Shown: positions 8,473 through 17,831, numbered from the stretch's first letter. The stretch is 64,000 nucleotides of DNA from an uncultured Lachnospiraceae bacterium (GCA_934294885.1 CAKRAK010000001.1:62001-126000); one strand, 5' to 3'. Numbers and translations are program-made. Notes: generated by a model from the sequence alone, not told the origin.

Positions 8473-9336
8473 CTAGAATAACAATAAAAATGTTCCTATC
8501 ACAATGAACACCAATCCTGTACCTGATTTGGCAGATAATTTTTCATGAAATACAAGATATGAAAATGCAATGGTTACCAGAATACTTAATTTGTCAATAG
8601 GAACAACCACACTTGCCGGTCCTTCCTGTAATGCCCGGTAATAACAAAGCCAGGATGCTCCCGTTGCAAATCCGGATAAGATCAGAAAAATCCAGCTTTT
8701 TTTATCAATCTCTCGAACTGTCTTCTGTTTTCCTGTCACAAATACAACAAGCCATGCCATGATCAGAACTACAACAGTACGGATTGCTGTTCCTAAATTG
8801 GAATTAACATCCTGTATACCGATTTTTCCAAGAATCGACGTCAGACTGGCAAATATGGCAGAGCCGAATGCATAGAGCATCCATGCTCCATTTTTTTCTT
8901 TCTGCTGTTCCATCGTTTCCTTTTTCTGTATCATCAGGTAGGTTCCGATGCCAATACAAATCATAGAAACAACCTTTATTCCCGTAAGGGATTCCTTTAG
9001 TAAAATAAATGCCAATAACATGGTCAAAATGGTACTGGATTTGTCTATTGGTGTAACCTTATTCACATCCCCAAGCTGCAACGCCCTGAAATAACACAGC
9101 CAGGATGCTCCGGTAGAACATCCCGACAGCACAAGAAACAATATTGTCTTTCCGCTAAGTGTCCCAATTTCATTTTGAGCACCTACAAGAAAAACCATAA
9201 TCCACGAAAAAATCAATACAACAATGGTTCTTAATGCGGTTGCCACATTGGAATCTGTGTTTTTAATTCCGCATTTCGCCAAAATTGCTGTAAGTCCGGC
9301 AAACAATGCTGAACCAAAGGCAAATATAAGCCACAT
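8473..9336 (-). CDS. EamA/DMT-family membrane transporter
   Basis: This 287-residue protein has ten predicted membrane helices formed by a clear internal duplication. Both halves contain FGSA(L/I)FA...LTAILAK or LTSILGK, then TAIRTVVVLI, then GASWLCY(F/Y)RALQ. That is the two-EamA-domain plan of drug/metabolite exporters. A hydrophilic loop around residues 135-150 joins the halves. The substrate cannot be inferred. It is 37 bp downstream of the PAP2 gene and likely in the same transcript. Confidence 0.9.
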   Translation of the reverse strand: MWLIFAFGSALFAGLTAILAKCGIKNTDSNVATALRTIVVLIFSWIMVFLVGAQNEIGTLSGKTILFLVLSGCSTGASWLCYFRALQLGDVNKVTPIDKSSTILTMLLAFILLKESLTGIKVVSMICIGIGTYLMIQKKETMEQQKEKNGAWMLYAFGSAIFASLTSILGKIGIQDVNSNLGTAIRTVVVLIMAWLVVFVTGKQKTVREIDKKSWIFLILSGFATGASWLCYYRALQEGPASVVVPIDKLSILVTIAFSYLVFHEKLSAKSGTGLVFIVIGTFLLLF

Positions 9337-9373
9337 ACTTTTATCCTTCTTTCATTTGCTTCTGTCTCACCCA

Positions 9374-9919
9374 TCAAAATGTCTCCATCTTTGAACGACT
9401 CATACCTATGATGTAGACAGTTATCGCTATTACGATTCCAATCACAGCTCCACCAATTACGTCTGAAGGGTAATGCACCCCAACGTATAATCTGGAAAAT
9501 GCAATCAGTCCGGCTAAAACAGGGAATAACCAGCTATATTTTTTTGATAACCCCAAAAACAATACACCCCCACTGGCAAAGGAACTGCCGGTGTGTCCGG
9601 AAGGAAAAGAATAATCGGTTGGCTTTGAAATCAAATGATTCAATCCGTTTATCGCATCAAAAGGTCTGCTTCTTGCAAACAGATTCTTTAACATCACATT
9701 ATTAATGATAAAGGACATTGCCAATGCACACAATGACAAAATACCAACATGTCTTGTTTTTTTATGAAACAACAAGCCAATTGAAATCAAAAGCCAAATT
9801 GCACCGCCATTGCCAAGTGTTGTAACACCAATCCAGATTGGATTTGTGGCTTCACTTCTTATGTTATTTTGTATCCATAACAAAAATTCCTGCTCCCATA
9901 AAATGAAACTGTGAATCAT
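9374..9919 (-). CDS. PAP2-family membrane phosphatase (undecaprenyl-diphosphatase-like)
   Basis: This 181-residue membrane protein carries the three-part PAP2 acid phosphatase signature in order: KNLFARSRP, YSFPSGHT and SRLYVGVHYPSD. The histidines of PSGH and VHYPSD are the expected catalytic residues. Around these are about five membrane helices, as in BcrC/PgpB-type enzymes that dephosphorylate undecaprenyl diphosphate or lipid phosphates at the outer face of the membrane. Its exact lipid substrate is inference. AGGGGATGA precedes the ATG. Confidence 0.92.
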   Translation of the reverse strand: MIHSFILWEQEFLLWIQNNIRSEATNPIWIGVTTLGNGGAIWLLISIGLLFHKKTRHVGILSLCALAMSFIINNVMLKNLFARSRPFDAINGLNHLISKPTDYSFPSGHTGSSFASGGVLFLGLSKKYSWLFPVLAGLIAFSRLYVGVHYPSDVIGGAVIGIVIAITVYIIGMSRSKMETF

Positions 9920-10158
9920 ACGCTCATCCCCTGACTCTAATCATATTTTTATTCTATTGTAACGTATCAAATAAAAGAAACATACATAAATTATAATTTT
10001 TTTTAATTTTAAAAACTTCTCCATTTCTGAAGAAGTTCATTCTATAAATCAGCAGCCTTTTTCATTAAACAGACCCACCTTCTTTTTCAAGAAAAGAGCC
10101 CTGGTAAATTACCAAGGCTGCCACATTTTCTATAATAATTCGTTAACGGGGAATATGA
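9920..10158. other. Intergenic gap between PAP2 gene and yebC
   Basis: This 239-bp A/T-rich stretch contains the yebC terminator near 10083-10119 and a short inverted repeat (GAACTTCTTCAG-like) at about 10015-10040. No open frame with a ribosome site is visible. Confidence 0.5.
10083..10119 (-). terminator. Rho-independent terminator after yebC
   Basis: On the minus strand AGCCTTGGTAA pairs with TTACCAGGGCT (one G.T), followed by CTTTTCTTGAAAAAG. Confidence 0.75.
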
Positions 10159-10887
10159 TTATTCATCCCAGTTATGATATACTGCCTGAACATCATCATC
10201 CTCATCCAACAAATCAAGAATCTTATTCATCTTTTTAATATCATTTTCATCTGTAAGCTCTACATAAGTCTGAGGAACCATAGTTACCTCTGCTGATGCC
10301 ATAGAAACATTCTCTGCTTCCAATGCTTCTCTTACTGCTGAAAAATCATCCGGTGCAGTTAAAACCTCAAAGCAATCCTCTTCCTCATCAAAATCCTCTG
10401 CTCCTGCATCCAAAGCAATCATCATCAAATCATCTGCGTCCATATCACATTCCTCTTTATCAATGATAATCTGACCTTTTTTATCAAACATAAAGGATAC
10501 ACATCCGGTAGTTCCCACATTTCCACCACCCTTTGTAAATGCATTTCTTACATTGGATGCTGTACGATTCTTATTGTCCGTTAATGCGTCTACGATAATG
10601 GCTGTTCCGTTTGGTCCATATCCTTCATATGTAATCGTTACATAATTCACAGAATTTGCATCACCTGCTGCCTTTTTAATACCACGATCAATGGTATCAT
10701 TCGGCATGTTATTTGCTTTTGCTTTTGCGATTACATCACGAAGCTTTGAATTATTGGCAGGATCGGCACCGCCTTCTTTTACAGCAACTGCAATCTCACG
10801 TCCGATAACTGTAAAAATCTTTCCCTTTGCCGCATCGTTTTTTTCTTTTTTATGTTTAATATTTGAAAACTTTGAATGTCCTGACAT
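10159..10887 (-). CDS. yebC: YebC/PmpR family (TACO1-like) translation or transcription factor
   Basis: This 242-residue protein is a full-length YebC-family member, recognised by the start SGHSKFSNIKHKK and the central blocks GYGPNGTAII and DALTDNKNRT. The family was long called a DNA-binding regulator (PmpR). More recent work links members to translation through difficult stretches such as polyproline. The sequence does not choose between these roles. The C-terminal third is strongly acidic (DEEEDC, DLLDEDDD). It has its own promoter and terminator, so it is a single-gene unit. Confidence 0.95.
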   Translation of the reverse strand: MSGHSKFSNIKHKKEKNDAAKGKIFTVIGREIAVAVKEGGADPANNSKLRDVIAKAKANNMPNDTIDRGIKKAAGDANSVNYVTITYEGYGPNGTAIIVDALTDNKNRTASNVRNAFTKGGGNVGTTGCVSFMFDKKGQIIIDKEECDMDADDLMMIALDAGAEDFDEEEDCFEVLTAPDDFSAVREALEAENVSMASAEVTMVPQTYVELTDENDIKKMNKILDLLDEDDDVQAVYHNWDE

Positions 10888-10958
10888 GTTATTTCTCCTT
10901 CTATTCTTCTTATTCTTTTGTGCTTACAAAATATGATTCGTTAACACAATCGCTATGT

Positions 10959-10987
10959 ATTTTAACACCATATTTAATATTTTTCAA
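10959..10987 (-). promoter_or_regulatory. Promoter of yebC
   Basis: Minus-strand TTGAAA and TAAAAT are spaced 17 nt apart, about 70 nt before the yebC ATG. Confidence 0.6.
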
Positions 10988-11009
10988 GAGGGGCTTCGTT
11001 AATCCCCCA

Positions 11010-11038
11010 TTGAATGATATAGCAGAATTTGATACAAT
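11010..11038 (+). promoter_or_regulatory. Promoter of the AAA+ ATPase-LysR operon
   Basis: TTGAAT and TACAAT are spaced 17 nt apart, about 55 nt before the ATG at 11092. It is divergent from the yebC promoter, with 22 bp between the two -35 boxes. Confidence 0.6.
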
Positions 11039-11091
11039 GAGACAGAGGATTTTTCTTAGATAAATTCTAAGATATGCACAGGAGGATTTAC

Positions 11092-12540
11092 ATGGACAGT
11101 CAGACTCAGAATTTGTACACCACCGCAATGAATATTGCCGGGGAAATGGATACCGCTTTTATGTCATCCACAAACCGTCCGGAAAGCGTAAAAGAACAGC
11201 TTCGTATGGATTTACGGGATTTTCTTATTTTTTTAATCGTTGCAGACAAAACAATTGCAAGGGATGAAATCAAATATATTAATAAAACCCTTGGATATAA
11301 TTTTGATAATGAAACCTTCAAACGTTATATTGTGAACAGCGGCGTTTTAGACGACGATTTTTTAAACAATCCACCAAAATCCCTCCAATATTTTTTAGAA
11401 TATTCCAAAGAGGATTTTATTTCTTATGATTCCAAATATTACGATATCAAAAAATTATATCTGCATTTATTTCAGTCAATGGGCGAAGATTTTCTTGCAT
11501 CCTGTCGCCATGTGGATCATATAGAAATCAATCAGCTTACCCGGTACCACTTTATGTTAGACAGCCAGATTAAGTCTTACCAGAAAAGCGGCGGTATCAA
11601 ACAAAATCGACCTGACCGGATTCCATTTAAGAGAAAAATCCAGGAATCGACAGATGAAACCCAGACAGGAACAACCTTTATCGGATCCATATCCGGTGGA
11701 GATGAGACAATATCTGATTTAGATGATTTATTAGGAGAATTAGATTCCTTAATTGGATTAACTTCCGTTAAGGAGGAGGTTCGCAACTTAATCAACCTGT
11801 TAAAAATTATTGAAATCAGACAAAGCAACGGATTAAAGGCTCCCCCTGTAACCAAGCATTTTGTATTTACAGGAAATCCGGGAACCGGTAAAACAACAGT
11901 CGCAAGACTTTTATCGAAGATATACTGTTCTTTGGGAATCCTCTCAAAGGGGCATATTGTTGAAGTAGACCGTTCCGGACTGGTTGCCGGTTATATGGGA
12001 CAGACCGCAATTAAAGTAAAAGAAGTAGTAGACAAGGCTCTTGGCGGGGTGTTATTTATAGATGAAGCTTATGCTCTTTCCAAGGAAACACAAAATGGGG
12101 ATTTTGGACAGGAAGCTATAGACACATTGGTTAAAGCCATGGAGGATAACCGGGATGACTTAATCGTAATCGTTGCCGGATATCCCGATTTGATGGAACA
12201 ATTCATCAGTGCAAATCCCGGTTTAAAATCCCGGTTTCAAAAGACTTTGCACTTTGAAGATTATAATGCAAGAGAGCTTTATCAGGTGTTCAACCGTTTC
12301 TGTAAACTGAACGATTACAAATTAAGCTCTGACGCATCCGATTACCTCATGGAGCAATTGCATCATTACACAATGCATAAAACGAAAGATTTTGGTAATG
12401 CCAGAGATATGAGAAACTTTTTAGACTATGCGATTTCTAATCAGGCAAATCGATTATTAACCGTTGATTTATCAGATACAGAGGCACTGGTTACCTTAAC
12501 TGTCTCTGATTTACAGCCTATTTTTGAAGGAGGTCATTAA
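11092..12540 (+). CDS. CbbX/SpoVK-type AAA+ ATPase with an N-terminal helical domain
   Basis: The product is 482 residues. The ATG at 11092 follows an AGGAGG. The N-terminal ~200 residues are helical and may be TerB-like (LIVADKTIARDEI), which is tentative. The AAA+ core, ~residues 220-482, has Walker A GNPGTGKTT, Walker B VLFIDEA, a GYMGQTA pore-loop-like segment and the arginine-finger region PGLKSRF. This is the CbbX/SpoVK subfamily, whose known members remodel protein complexes (RuBisCO activation in proteobacteria). No RuBisCO gene is in the window, so the client is unknown. The stop codon abuts the ATG of the LysR gene, so the two are translationally linked. Confidence 0.9.
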   Translation: MDSQTQNLYTTAMNIAGEMDTAFMSSTNRPESVKEQLRMDLRDFLIFLIVADKTIARDEIKYINKTLGYNFDNETFKRYIVNSGVLDDDFLNNPPKSLQYFLEYSKEDFISYDSKYYDIKKLYLHLFQSMGEDFLASCRHVDHIEINQLTRYHFMLDSQIKSYQKSGGIKQNRPDRIPFKRKIQESTDETQTGTTFIGSISGGDETISDLDDLLGELDSLIGLTSVKEEVRNLINLLKIIEIRQSNGLKAPPVTKHFVFTGNPGTGKTTVARLLSKIYCSLGILSKGHIVEVDRSGLVAGYMGQTAIKVKEVVDKALGGVLFIDEAYALSKETQNGDFGQEAIDTLVKAMEDNRDDLIVIVAGYPDLMEQFISANPGLKSRFQKTLHFEDYNARELYQVFNRFCKLNDYKLSSDASDYLMEQLHHYTMHKTKDFGNARDMRNFLDYAISNQANRLLTVDLSDTEALVTLTVSDLQPIFEGGH

Positions 12541-13425
12541 ATGACGTTATTATCCTATCAGATATTCCAAACTGTTGTGGATCAGGGCAGCTTTCAGAAA
12601 GCTGCAGAAGTTTTAAACCTTACCCCTTCCGCTATCAGCCATGCAATTTCCAATGCGGAAAAGGAGTTGGGCTTTCCCTTATTTCATCGTAATAAAAATG
12701 GGGTAACGCTTACAAGCTATGGTGAAAATTTAGAACCCTATATTTTGACGGTTTTGAACAGTGATGCCAAATTACAGCAGGCAATTCTGGAGTTTAACGG
12801 ATTAACAAACGGTGCCGTAAAAATCGGGACCTTCTCCTCTTTTTGCTGTAGTTTTATCTCTAATCTGGTATCAACCTTCAAAAAGAAACATCCTAATATA
12901 GAAATTACTATATATCAGGGCACATATGATGATGTCTATAACTGGATTAAAACCGGTGTTGTAGATGTTGGTTTTCTATCAGAATCCAGCTGCAAGGATT
13001 TGGAATTTACCCCACTTTATGAGGATGAATTACAATGTATTGTTCCAAAGGGATTCGAAACCAAACAAAAGAAATATATTGATATCAGCGAAATTGCCAA
13101 CCAGAATTTTGTGTCTCAGCACGAAAGTACGGATGCAGATATTCAGAATGTACTTCACAAATATAATCTGCATATCAAATCATCCTGTCATGTAGTAGAT
13201 GATTTAAGCACCATTGCTATGGTATCGGCAGGTTTTGGAATTTGTGTTATGCCCAAATTAGTTATGCAGAACATTCCATATGAAGTAGACTGCTATTCCT
13301 TCAAACCAATGGAATACCGCAGAATCGGTATTTGCTACCAAAACAAAGAGCTTATGGCTCCCGCAGTAAAATCCATGTATCATCATATAACAGACTATTT
13401 TAAAAATCCCTCAAGCCATTCCTAG
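12541..13425 (+). CDS. LysR-family transcriptional regulator
   Basis: This 294-residue protein has a LysR-type winged helix-turn-helix at residues ~5-63 (GSFQKAAEVLNLTPSAISHA), followed by a periplasmic-binding-protein-like effector domain (~90-290) with the usual VDVGFL and GFGICVMPK segments. Its ATG starts at the base after the TAA of the AAA+ ATPase gene, and an AAGGAGGT lies in the last codons of that gene. The pairing of a CbbX-like ATPase with a LysR protein recalls cbbX/cbbR loci, though here the regulator is co-directional and downstream. The effector and targets are unknown. Confidence 0.93.
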   Translation: MTLLSYQIFQTVVDQGSFQKAAEVLNLTPSAISHAISNAEKELGFPLFHRNKNGVTLTSYGENLEPYILTVLNSDAKLQQAILEFNGLTNGAVKIGTFSSFCCSFISNLVSTFKKKHPNIEITIYQGTYDDVYNWIKTGVVDVGFLSESSCKDLEFTPLYEDELQCIVPKGFETKQKKYIDISEIANQNFVSQHESTDADIQNVLHKYNLHIKSSCHVVDDLSTIAMVSAGFGICVMPKLVMQNIPYEVDCYSFKPMEYRRIGICYQNKELMAPAVKSMYHHITDYFKNPSSHS

Positions 13426-13440
13426 GCTTGAGGGATTTTA
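13403..13440. terminator. Bidirectional terminator between LysR gene and serS
   Basis: AAATCCCTCAAGCC pairs with GGCTTGAGGGATTTT around a short ATTCCTA loop. The stem includes the last codons and stop of the LysR gene and serves the convergent serS as well. Confidence 0.85.
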
Positions 13441-13467
13441 TAAAATCTCTTTATCTGAAATTTTCCA

Positions 13468-14745
13468 TTACTGTAACTTATCTTTTCCACCCATATATGG
13501 TCTTAATGCTTCAGGGATAGAAACAGTTCCGTCTGCATTCAAATTATTCTCTAAGAACGCAATCAACATACGAGGAGGTGCAACAACTGTGTTATTCAGT
13601 GTATGTGCAAAATACTTACCGTCCGGACCATCTACACGAATCTTCAAACGTCTTGCCTGAGCATCTCCAAGGTTTGAACAGCTTCCAACCTCAAAATACT
13701 TTTTCTGTCTTGGAGACCATGCCTCAACATCAATTGACTTCACCTTAAGGTCTGCCAGATCACCGGAGCAGCACTCCAATGTACGAACCGGAATATCCAG
13801 GGAACGGAACAGATCAACTGTATTCTGCCATAATTTATCAAACCACATTGGGCTCTCTTCCGGCTTACATACAACGATCATTTCCTGTTTTTCAAATTGA
13901 TGAATACGATAAACGCCACGCTCTTCAATACCATGAGCACCTTTTTCCTTACGGAAGCATGGAGAATAGCTGGTAAGTGTCTTCGGAAGCTGATCCTCTT
14001 TGATAATGGTATCAATAAACTTTCCAATCATAGAATGCTCACTTGTACCAATTAAATAAAGATCTTCGCCTTCAATCTTATACATCATGGCATCCATCTC
14101 AGCAAAGCTCATAACACCGGTTACTACGTTAGAACGAATCATGAACGGAGGAACACAATATGTAAATCCTCTGTCAATCATAAAGTCTCTGGCATATGAG
14201 ATAATCGCAGAATGCAATCTTGCAATATCTCCCATTAAATAATAGAATCCGTTACCTGCAACCTTACCTGCGGCATCCAAATCTATGCCATCAAATTTTT
14301 CCATGATTTCAGTGTGATATGGTATCTCAAACTCAGGAACAACCGGTTCACCGAATCTTTCAATCTCCACATTCTCACTATCATCTTTACCAATTGGAAC
14401 AGAAGGATCAATGATATTCGGAATCACCATCATAATCTGCGTAACTCTTTCCTGTAATTCCTTCTCCTGAGCCTCTAATGCTGCTAATTCCTCTGCCTTT
14501 TGGGTAACAAGCTTCTTTATCTCTTCTGCTTCTTCCTTCTTACCCTGTGCCATCAAAGCACCAATCTGCTTTGAAATCTTGTTACGCTCTGCACGAAGAC
14601 TGTCAGCCATACCTTTTACTTCACGGCTTTTTGCATCTAACTCTATTACTTCGTCTACCAAAGGTAATTTGTCATCCTGAAATTTGTTCTTAATATTCTG
14701 CTTTACGATGTCAGGATTCTCCCGTAAAAATTTGATGTCAATCAT
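13468..14745 (-). CDS. serS: Seryl-tRNA synthetase
   Basis: This full-length 425-residue class II synthetase charges tRNA-Ser. The N-terminal coiled-coil arm that grips the long variable arm of the tRNA covers ~residues 25-105 (Lys/Glu-rich). The catalytic core shows motif 2 as SPCFRKEKGAHG and motif 3 as NNTVVAPPRMLIAFLEN. The start MIDIKFLRENP is typical. AGAGGAG precedes the ATG. Only 81 bp separate it from glgA, with no T-box leader visible. Confidence 0.97.
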   Translation of the reverse strand: MIDIKFLRENPDIVKQNIKNKFQDDKLPLVDEVIELDAKSREVKGMADSLRAERNKISKQIGALMAQGKKEEAEEIKKLVTQKAEELAALEAQEKELQERVTQIMMVIPNIIDPSVPIGKDDSENVEIERFGEPVVPEFEIPYHTEIMEKFDGIDLDAAGKVAGNGFYYLMGDIARLHSAIISYARDFMIDRGFTYCVPPFMIRSNVVTGVMSFAEMDAMMYKIEGEDLYLIGTSEHSMIGKFIDTIIKEDQLPKTLTSYSPCFRKEKGAHGIEERGVYRIHQFEKQEMIVVCKPEESPMWFDKLWQNTVDLFRSLDIPVRTLECCSGDLADLKVKSIDVEAWSPRQKKYFEVGSCSNLGDAQARRLKIRVDGPDGKYFAHTLNNTVVAPPRMLIAFLENNLNADGTVSIPEALRPYMGGKDKLQ

Positions 14746-14826
14746 TTTTTTAACTCCTCTAATTATATATTCATTTAAATAATTACAGTTATACCATAAC
14801 TATTCAATTACTTATCTGTCATGCAT

Positions 14827-16278
14827 CTAATAACCTAAAATCTTGTCATAAAGCTGCATGTACTTCTGTGCTGACTTATCCCATGAGAAATCAGCCTTCA
14901 TACCGCGGACAACCATCTTATTCCAATCTTCTCTGTGGTCGTAGTATACTTCCTTCGAATAATTAATAATCTTAAGCATCTCATCTGCATTATAATTACA
15001 AAATGTGAATCCGGTTCCGGTTCCTTCATACTCGTTATACGGTTCAACCGTATCCTTTAATCCACCGGTCTCACGGACGATAGGAATGGTTCCGTACCGA
15101 AGGGAAATTAACTGTGTTAACCCGCACGGTTCAAATCTTGACGGCATCAGCATTGCATCTGCTGCCGCATATAACTTATGAGCACGTTCATCAGAATAGA
15201 AAATATTAGCTGATACACGGTCTGAATATACCCACTGATAATGCTTGAACATATTCTCATACTTAGCTTCACCGGTACCGATGATAACAAACTGCATATA
15301 TGGATCCACAATCTGTTCCATAACCCAGTCAATTAAATCCAGACCCTTTTGGTCAGTCAGACGGGATATAATGGCAATCATATACTTATTCTCATCAACC
15401 GGAAGACCCAGTTCTTTCTGAAGTGCCATCTTATTCTCAGCTTTGCCCTTTTTATAACTACGGACATTATATTTTCTAAACAGCTTCTCATCTGTATTCG
15501 GATTATAGATATCATAATCAATACCATTTACAATACCACAAAGCTTATTATTATGGAACCGTAATACATCATCTAAGTTCTCACCATACTCAGGCGTCTG
15601 AATCTCTCCGGCATAAGTGTCACTGACTGTTGTAATATAATCAGAATAAATCATACCCGCCTTTAACATGTTACCATCCTTAAAGAACTCCATACGATCC
15701 GGCGTAAACACATAATCCGGCAAACCTGAAATATATTTGAACGTGTTAACATCCCAAACACCCTGGAACTTCAAATTATGGATGGTCATAACCGTCTTCG
15801 TTCCTGAGTAGAAATCATTATCATGATATAAGGTTCTTAAATAAACCGGTATTAAGCCTGCCTGCCAGTCATGACAATGAATGATATCCGGTCTGAAATT
15901 AATAACCGGCAAAATTGCTAAAACCGCTTTACTGAAGAATGTAAATTTCTCAATATCAAACCGAATGGTTCCATATGGAGCCCATCCCGAAAAATAATAC
16001 TCATTATCAACAAAATAATATGTAATTCCATCTAATTCATAGGTCATGATACCAACGTGTACATTCTGGAATCTCTGACCTAAATCCATGTAAAAATGAT
16101 GCACATACTTAAACTCATTCCGATATTCCTGTGGAATACAAGTGTAATTCGGAATAATTACTCTTACATCATATTCATTCTTTGGAAACATCTTTGGCAA
16201 AGCTCCAACAACGTCAGCTAATCCACCTGTCTTAATAAATGGCACACACTCGGATGCCGCAAATAAAATATTCTTCAT
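14827..16278 (-). CDS. glgA: Glycogen synthase (ADP-glucose type, GT5)
   Basis: This 483-residue enzyme transfers glucose from ADP-glucose to growing glycogen. I start it at the ATG at 16278 (MKNILFAASECVPF), which has a GGAGGGAG site; the frame extends five codons further without one. The ADP-glucose-binding K-T-G-G-L motif is present as FIKTGGLADV near the N-terminus. The C-terminal GT-B half has MLMPSRFEPCGLTQL and RETGGLKDTV. The gene stands alone, without glgB, glgC or glgP nearby, so the other glycogen genes must be elsewhere. Confidence 0.95.
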   Translation of the reverse strand: MKNILFAASECVPFIKTGGLADVVGALPKMFPKNEYDVRVIIPNYTCIPQEYRNEFKYVHHFYMDLGQRFQNVHVGIMTYELDGITYYFVDNEYYFSGWAPYGTIRFDIEKFTFFSKAVLAILPVINFRPDIIHCHDWQAGLIPVYLRTLYHDNDFYSGTKTVMTIHNLKFQGVWDVNTFKYISGLPDYVFTPDRMEFFKDGNMLKAGMIYSDYITTVSDTYAGEIQTPEYGENLDDVLRFHNNKLCGIVNGIDYDIYNPNTDEKLFRKYNVRSYKKGKAENKMALQKELGLPVDENKYMIAIISRLTDQKGLDLIDWVMEQIVDPYMQFVIIGTGEAKYENMFKHYQWVYSDRVSANIFYSDERAHKLYAAADAMLMPSRFEPCGLTQLISLRYGTIPIVRETGGLKDTVEPYNEYEGTGTGFTFCNYNADEMLKIINYSKEVYYDHREDWNKMVVRGMKADFSWDKSAQKYMQLYDKILGY

Positions 16279-16359
16279 AATAACTCCCTCCATATCATAC
16301 CTGTCGTAACAATACGGTACGAACCAAAATAATACACATAACCTTATCCATAATATATG

Positions 16360-16388
16360 ATTATACCTTTTTTTTTAGATTCTGTCCA
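16360..16388 (-). promoter_or_regulatory. Promoter of glgA
   Basis: Minus-strand TGGACA and TATAAT are spaced 17 nt apart, about 80 nt before the glgA ATG. Confidence 0.65.
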
Positions 16389-16406
16389 TTCCCATAATAT
16401 GATTTT

Positions 16407-17018
16407 CTATTGTAATTCATCCAAGGTCTTTTTATAGGCTTCGGCAAACTCCTGCAGAAAAATCCGAACCTCCGGCAAATCCATGGCCGTAAGCTTCTCA
16501 TAGGTGGCCGCTTTTGCATTGGAAAATTCCCTGTTTCCTGCCTTTTCCTCCTCTACACATTTGATGTATGCAGATATTCGATCAGCGGCTTTTACCAGTT
16601 TCCAAAGATATGCGTCCTCCTCCTTGGGCAATAACAGTCCCTCATACTCCTCATACAAATAATCCGGAAGCAGACCCAATAATTGCTTCGCAGCCTCCTC
16701 TTCTACATTTTTATAGGCCTCTTTTGTATCACGATTGTAGTATTTAATCGGTGTCGGCATATCGCCTGTGATAATCTCCGTACAGTCATGGTACATTCCA
16801 ATCAAGGCAGTTTTTTCCGCATTATAGTGATTTCCTAATTTTTTATTACTGATCAATGCCAGCACATGTGCAATCATTCCAACTTCCAGCGAATGTTCGC
16901 TGATATTTTCCGGATAGGAATTACGCATAAGCGCCCAGCGGTTAATATATTTCATCCGGGACATCATCGCAAAAAACGAACTGTGAACCTCCCGGTCATT
17001 TTCCTTCTTATATTCCAT
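16407..17018 (-). CDS. YfbR-like 5'-deoxynucleotidase (HD domain)
   Basis: The product is 203 residues from the ATG at 17018, which has AGGTG about six nt upstream; a GTG three codons earlier is the alternative. It matches E. coli YfbR closely by motif: SRMKYINRWALMRN, ENISEHSLEVGMIAH, MYHDCTEIITGD and PTPIKYYN. The histidines and aspartates of SEH, YHD and KAAD are the HD metal ligands. YfbR removes phosphate from deoxynucleoside monophosphates. The start overlaps the end of the thioesterase gene by 11 bp, so the two form an operon. Confidence 0.93.
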   Translation of the reverse strand: MEYKKENDREVHSSFFAMMSRMKYINRWALMRNSYPENISEHSLEVGMIAHVLALISNKKLGNHYNAEKTALIGMYHDCTEIITGDMPTPIKYYNRDTKEAYKNVEEEAAKQLLGLLPDYLYEEYEGLLLPKEEDAYLWKLVKAADRISAYIKCVEEEKAGNREFSNAKAATYEKLTAMDLPEVRIFLQEFAEAYKKTLDELQ

Positions 17019-17436
17019 ACGCTTCACCTAACTTCATCTTCTCTAATACATAATATTCCAACGTTGCCTTACATACCAGTTGCTTTTCCGTATTGTAAAA
17101 CAAAACATCATATGTCATCAGATTATTTCCCACCTTTAGCTGCTGTGTCTCGATTACAAGAGGTTCATTCACAGGAACAGCCCGTAAATAATGCATATGC
17201 CCGGTAGTGGTTGTCACGTAGCTTCCATACGTCATACAGGCTGTTCCGGCAATGGTATCCGCAACCGCATAATAACAGCCCCCGTGTATTGTTCCAAATG
17301 GATTTTTGTTGTCCTCTACCGGATTCAACCGTGCTTTTATATAACCCTCTTTTATTTCTAACACATCTAAAGGCAGATATTTTATAAAACCTTCCGATTG
17401 GGTAATATAGTCCTTCAAAAAATCTAATAATTCCAT
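17008..17436 (-). CDS. PaaI-family hotdog-fold thioesterase
   Basis: This 142-residue protein has the PaaI signature NPFGTIHGGCYYAVAD, in which the Asn/HGG region and the following Asp line the acyl-CoA thioesterase site. The hotdog fold spans ~residues 25-135. The acyl substrate cannot be read from the sequence. GGGAGAAG precedes the ATG. It is the first gene of a two-gene operon with the YfbR-like nucleotidase, an association that gives no clear functional clue. Confidence 0.88.
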   Translation of the reverse strand: MELLDFLKDYITQSEGFIKYLPLDVLEIKEGYIKARLNPVEDNKNPFGTIHGGCYYAVADTIAGTACMTYGSYVTTTTGHMHYLRAVPVNEPLVIETQQLKVGNNLMTYDVLFYNTEKQLVCKATLEYYVLEKMKLGEAYGI

Positions 17437-17468
17437 ACTGCTTCTCCCAACTTACATGTCTGTCCGAT

Positions 17469-17497
17469 ATTATATCATTCATCGGTCTTTTATGCCA
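17469..17497 (-). promoter_or_regulatory. Promoter of the thioesterase-YfbR operon
   Basis: Minus-strand TGGCAT and TATAAT are spaced 17 nt apart, about 35 nt before the ATG at 17436. Confidence 0.5.
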
Positions 17498-17553
17498 GTA
17501 TTCCGTTGTTGAAAGTTATGTACAAAGTTTTTTAAAAATTTTAAAATAAAGTG

Positions 17554-17582
17554 TTGACAAATATATCCAACTTTGATATTAT
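17554..17582 (+). promoter_or_regulatory. Strong promoter of tRNA-Gly
   Basis: A consensus TTGACA and TATTAT are spaced 17 nt apart, ending about 20 nt before the tRNA. Confidence 0.8.
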
Positions 17583-17602
17583 ACAACATGTCGCTAGGAC
17601 AT

Positions 17603-17674
<72 letters not shown>

Positions 17675-17686
17675 CTTATTATTTAA

Positions 17687-17719
17687 AGAAGTCTTGATTC
17701 TCAAGGCTTCTTTTTTTTA
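17687..17719 (+). terminator. Terminator of tRNA-Gly
   Basis: GAAGTCTTGA pairs with TCAAGGCTTC (one G.T) around TTC, followed by eight T. Confidence 0.88.
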
Positions 17720-17735
17720 TCATTCAACAGGCAAA

Positions 17736-17794
17736 ATATATAAAAATACCGACCTCCAATCGTTAGATTTTAGGTCTAACTTTTGGAGGTCGGT
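17736..17794 (-). terminator. Strong terminator after the DUF2225 gene
   Basis: A 12-bp perfect stem (ACCGACCTCCAA with TTGGAGGTCGGT) encloses a further GTTAGA/TCTAAC stem. On the minus strand it is followed by TATTTTTATAT, placing it at the end of the glnS-DUF2225 transcript. Confidence 0.85.
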
Positions 17795-17831
17795 ACATTT
17801 CACCTGTCTGTTTGATATCCGGACAAAATTA

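Noticed and set aside
14746..14826. T-box leader for serS (also considered for glnS and cysS)
   Set aside because: Leaders are too short, and no AGGGTGG-like T-box sequence or terminator-antiterminator pair was seen.
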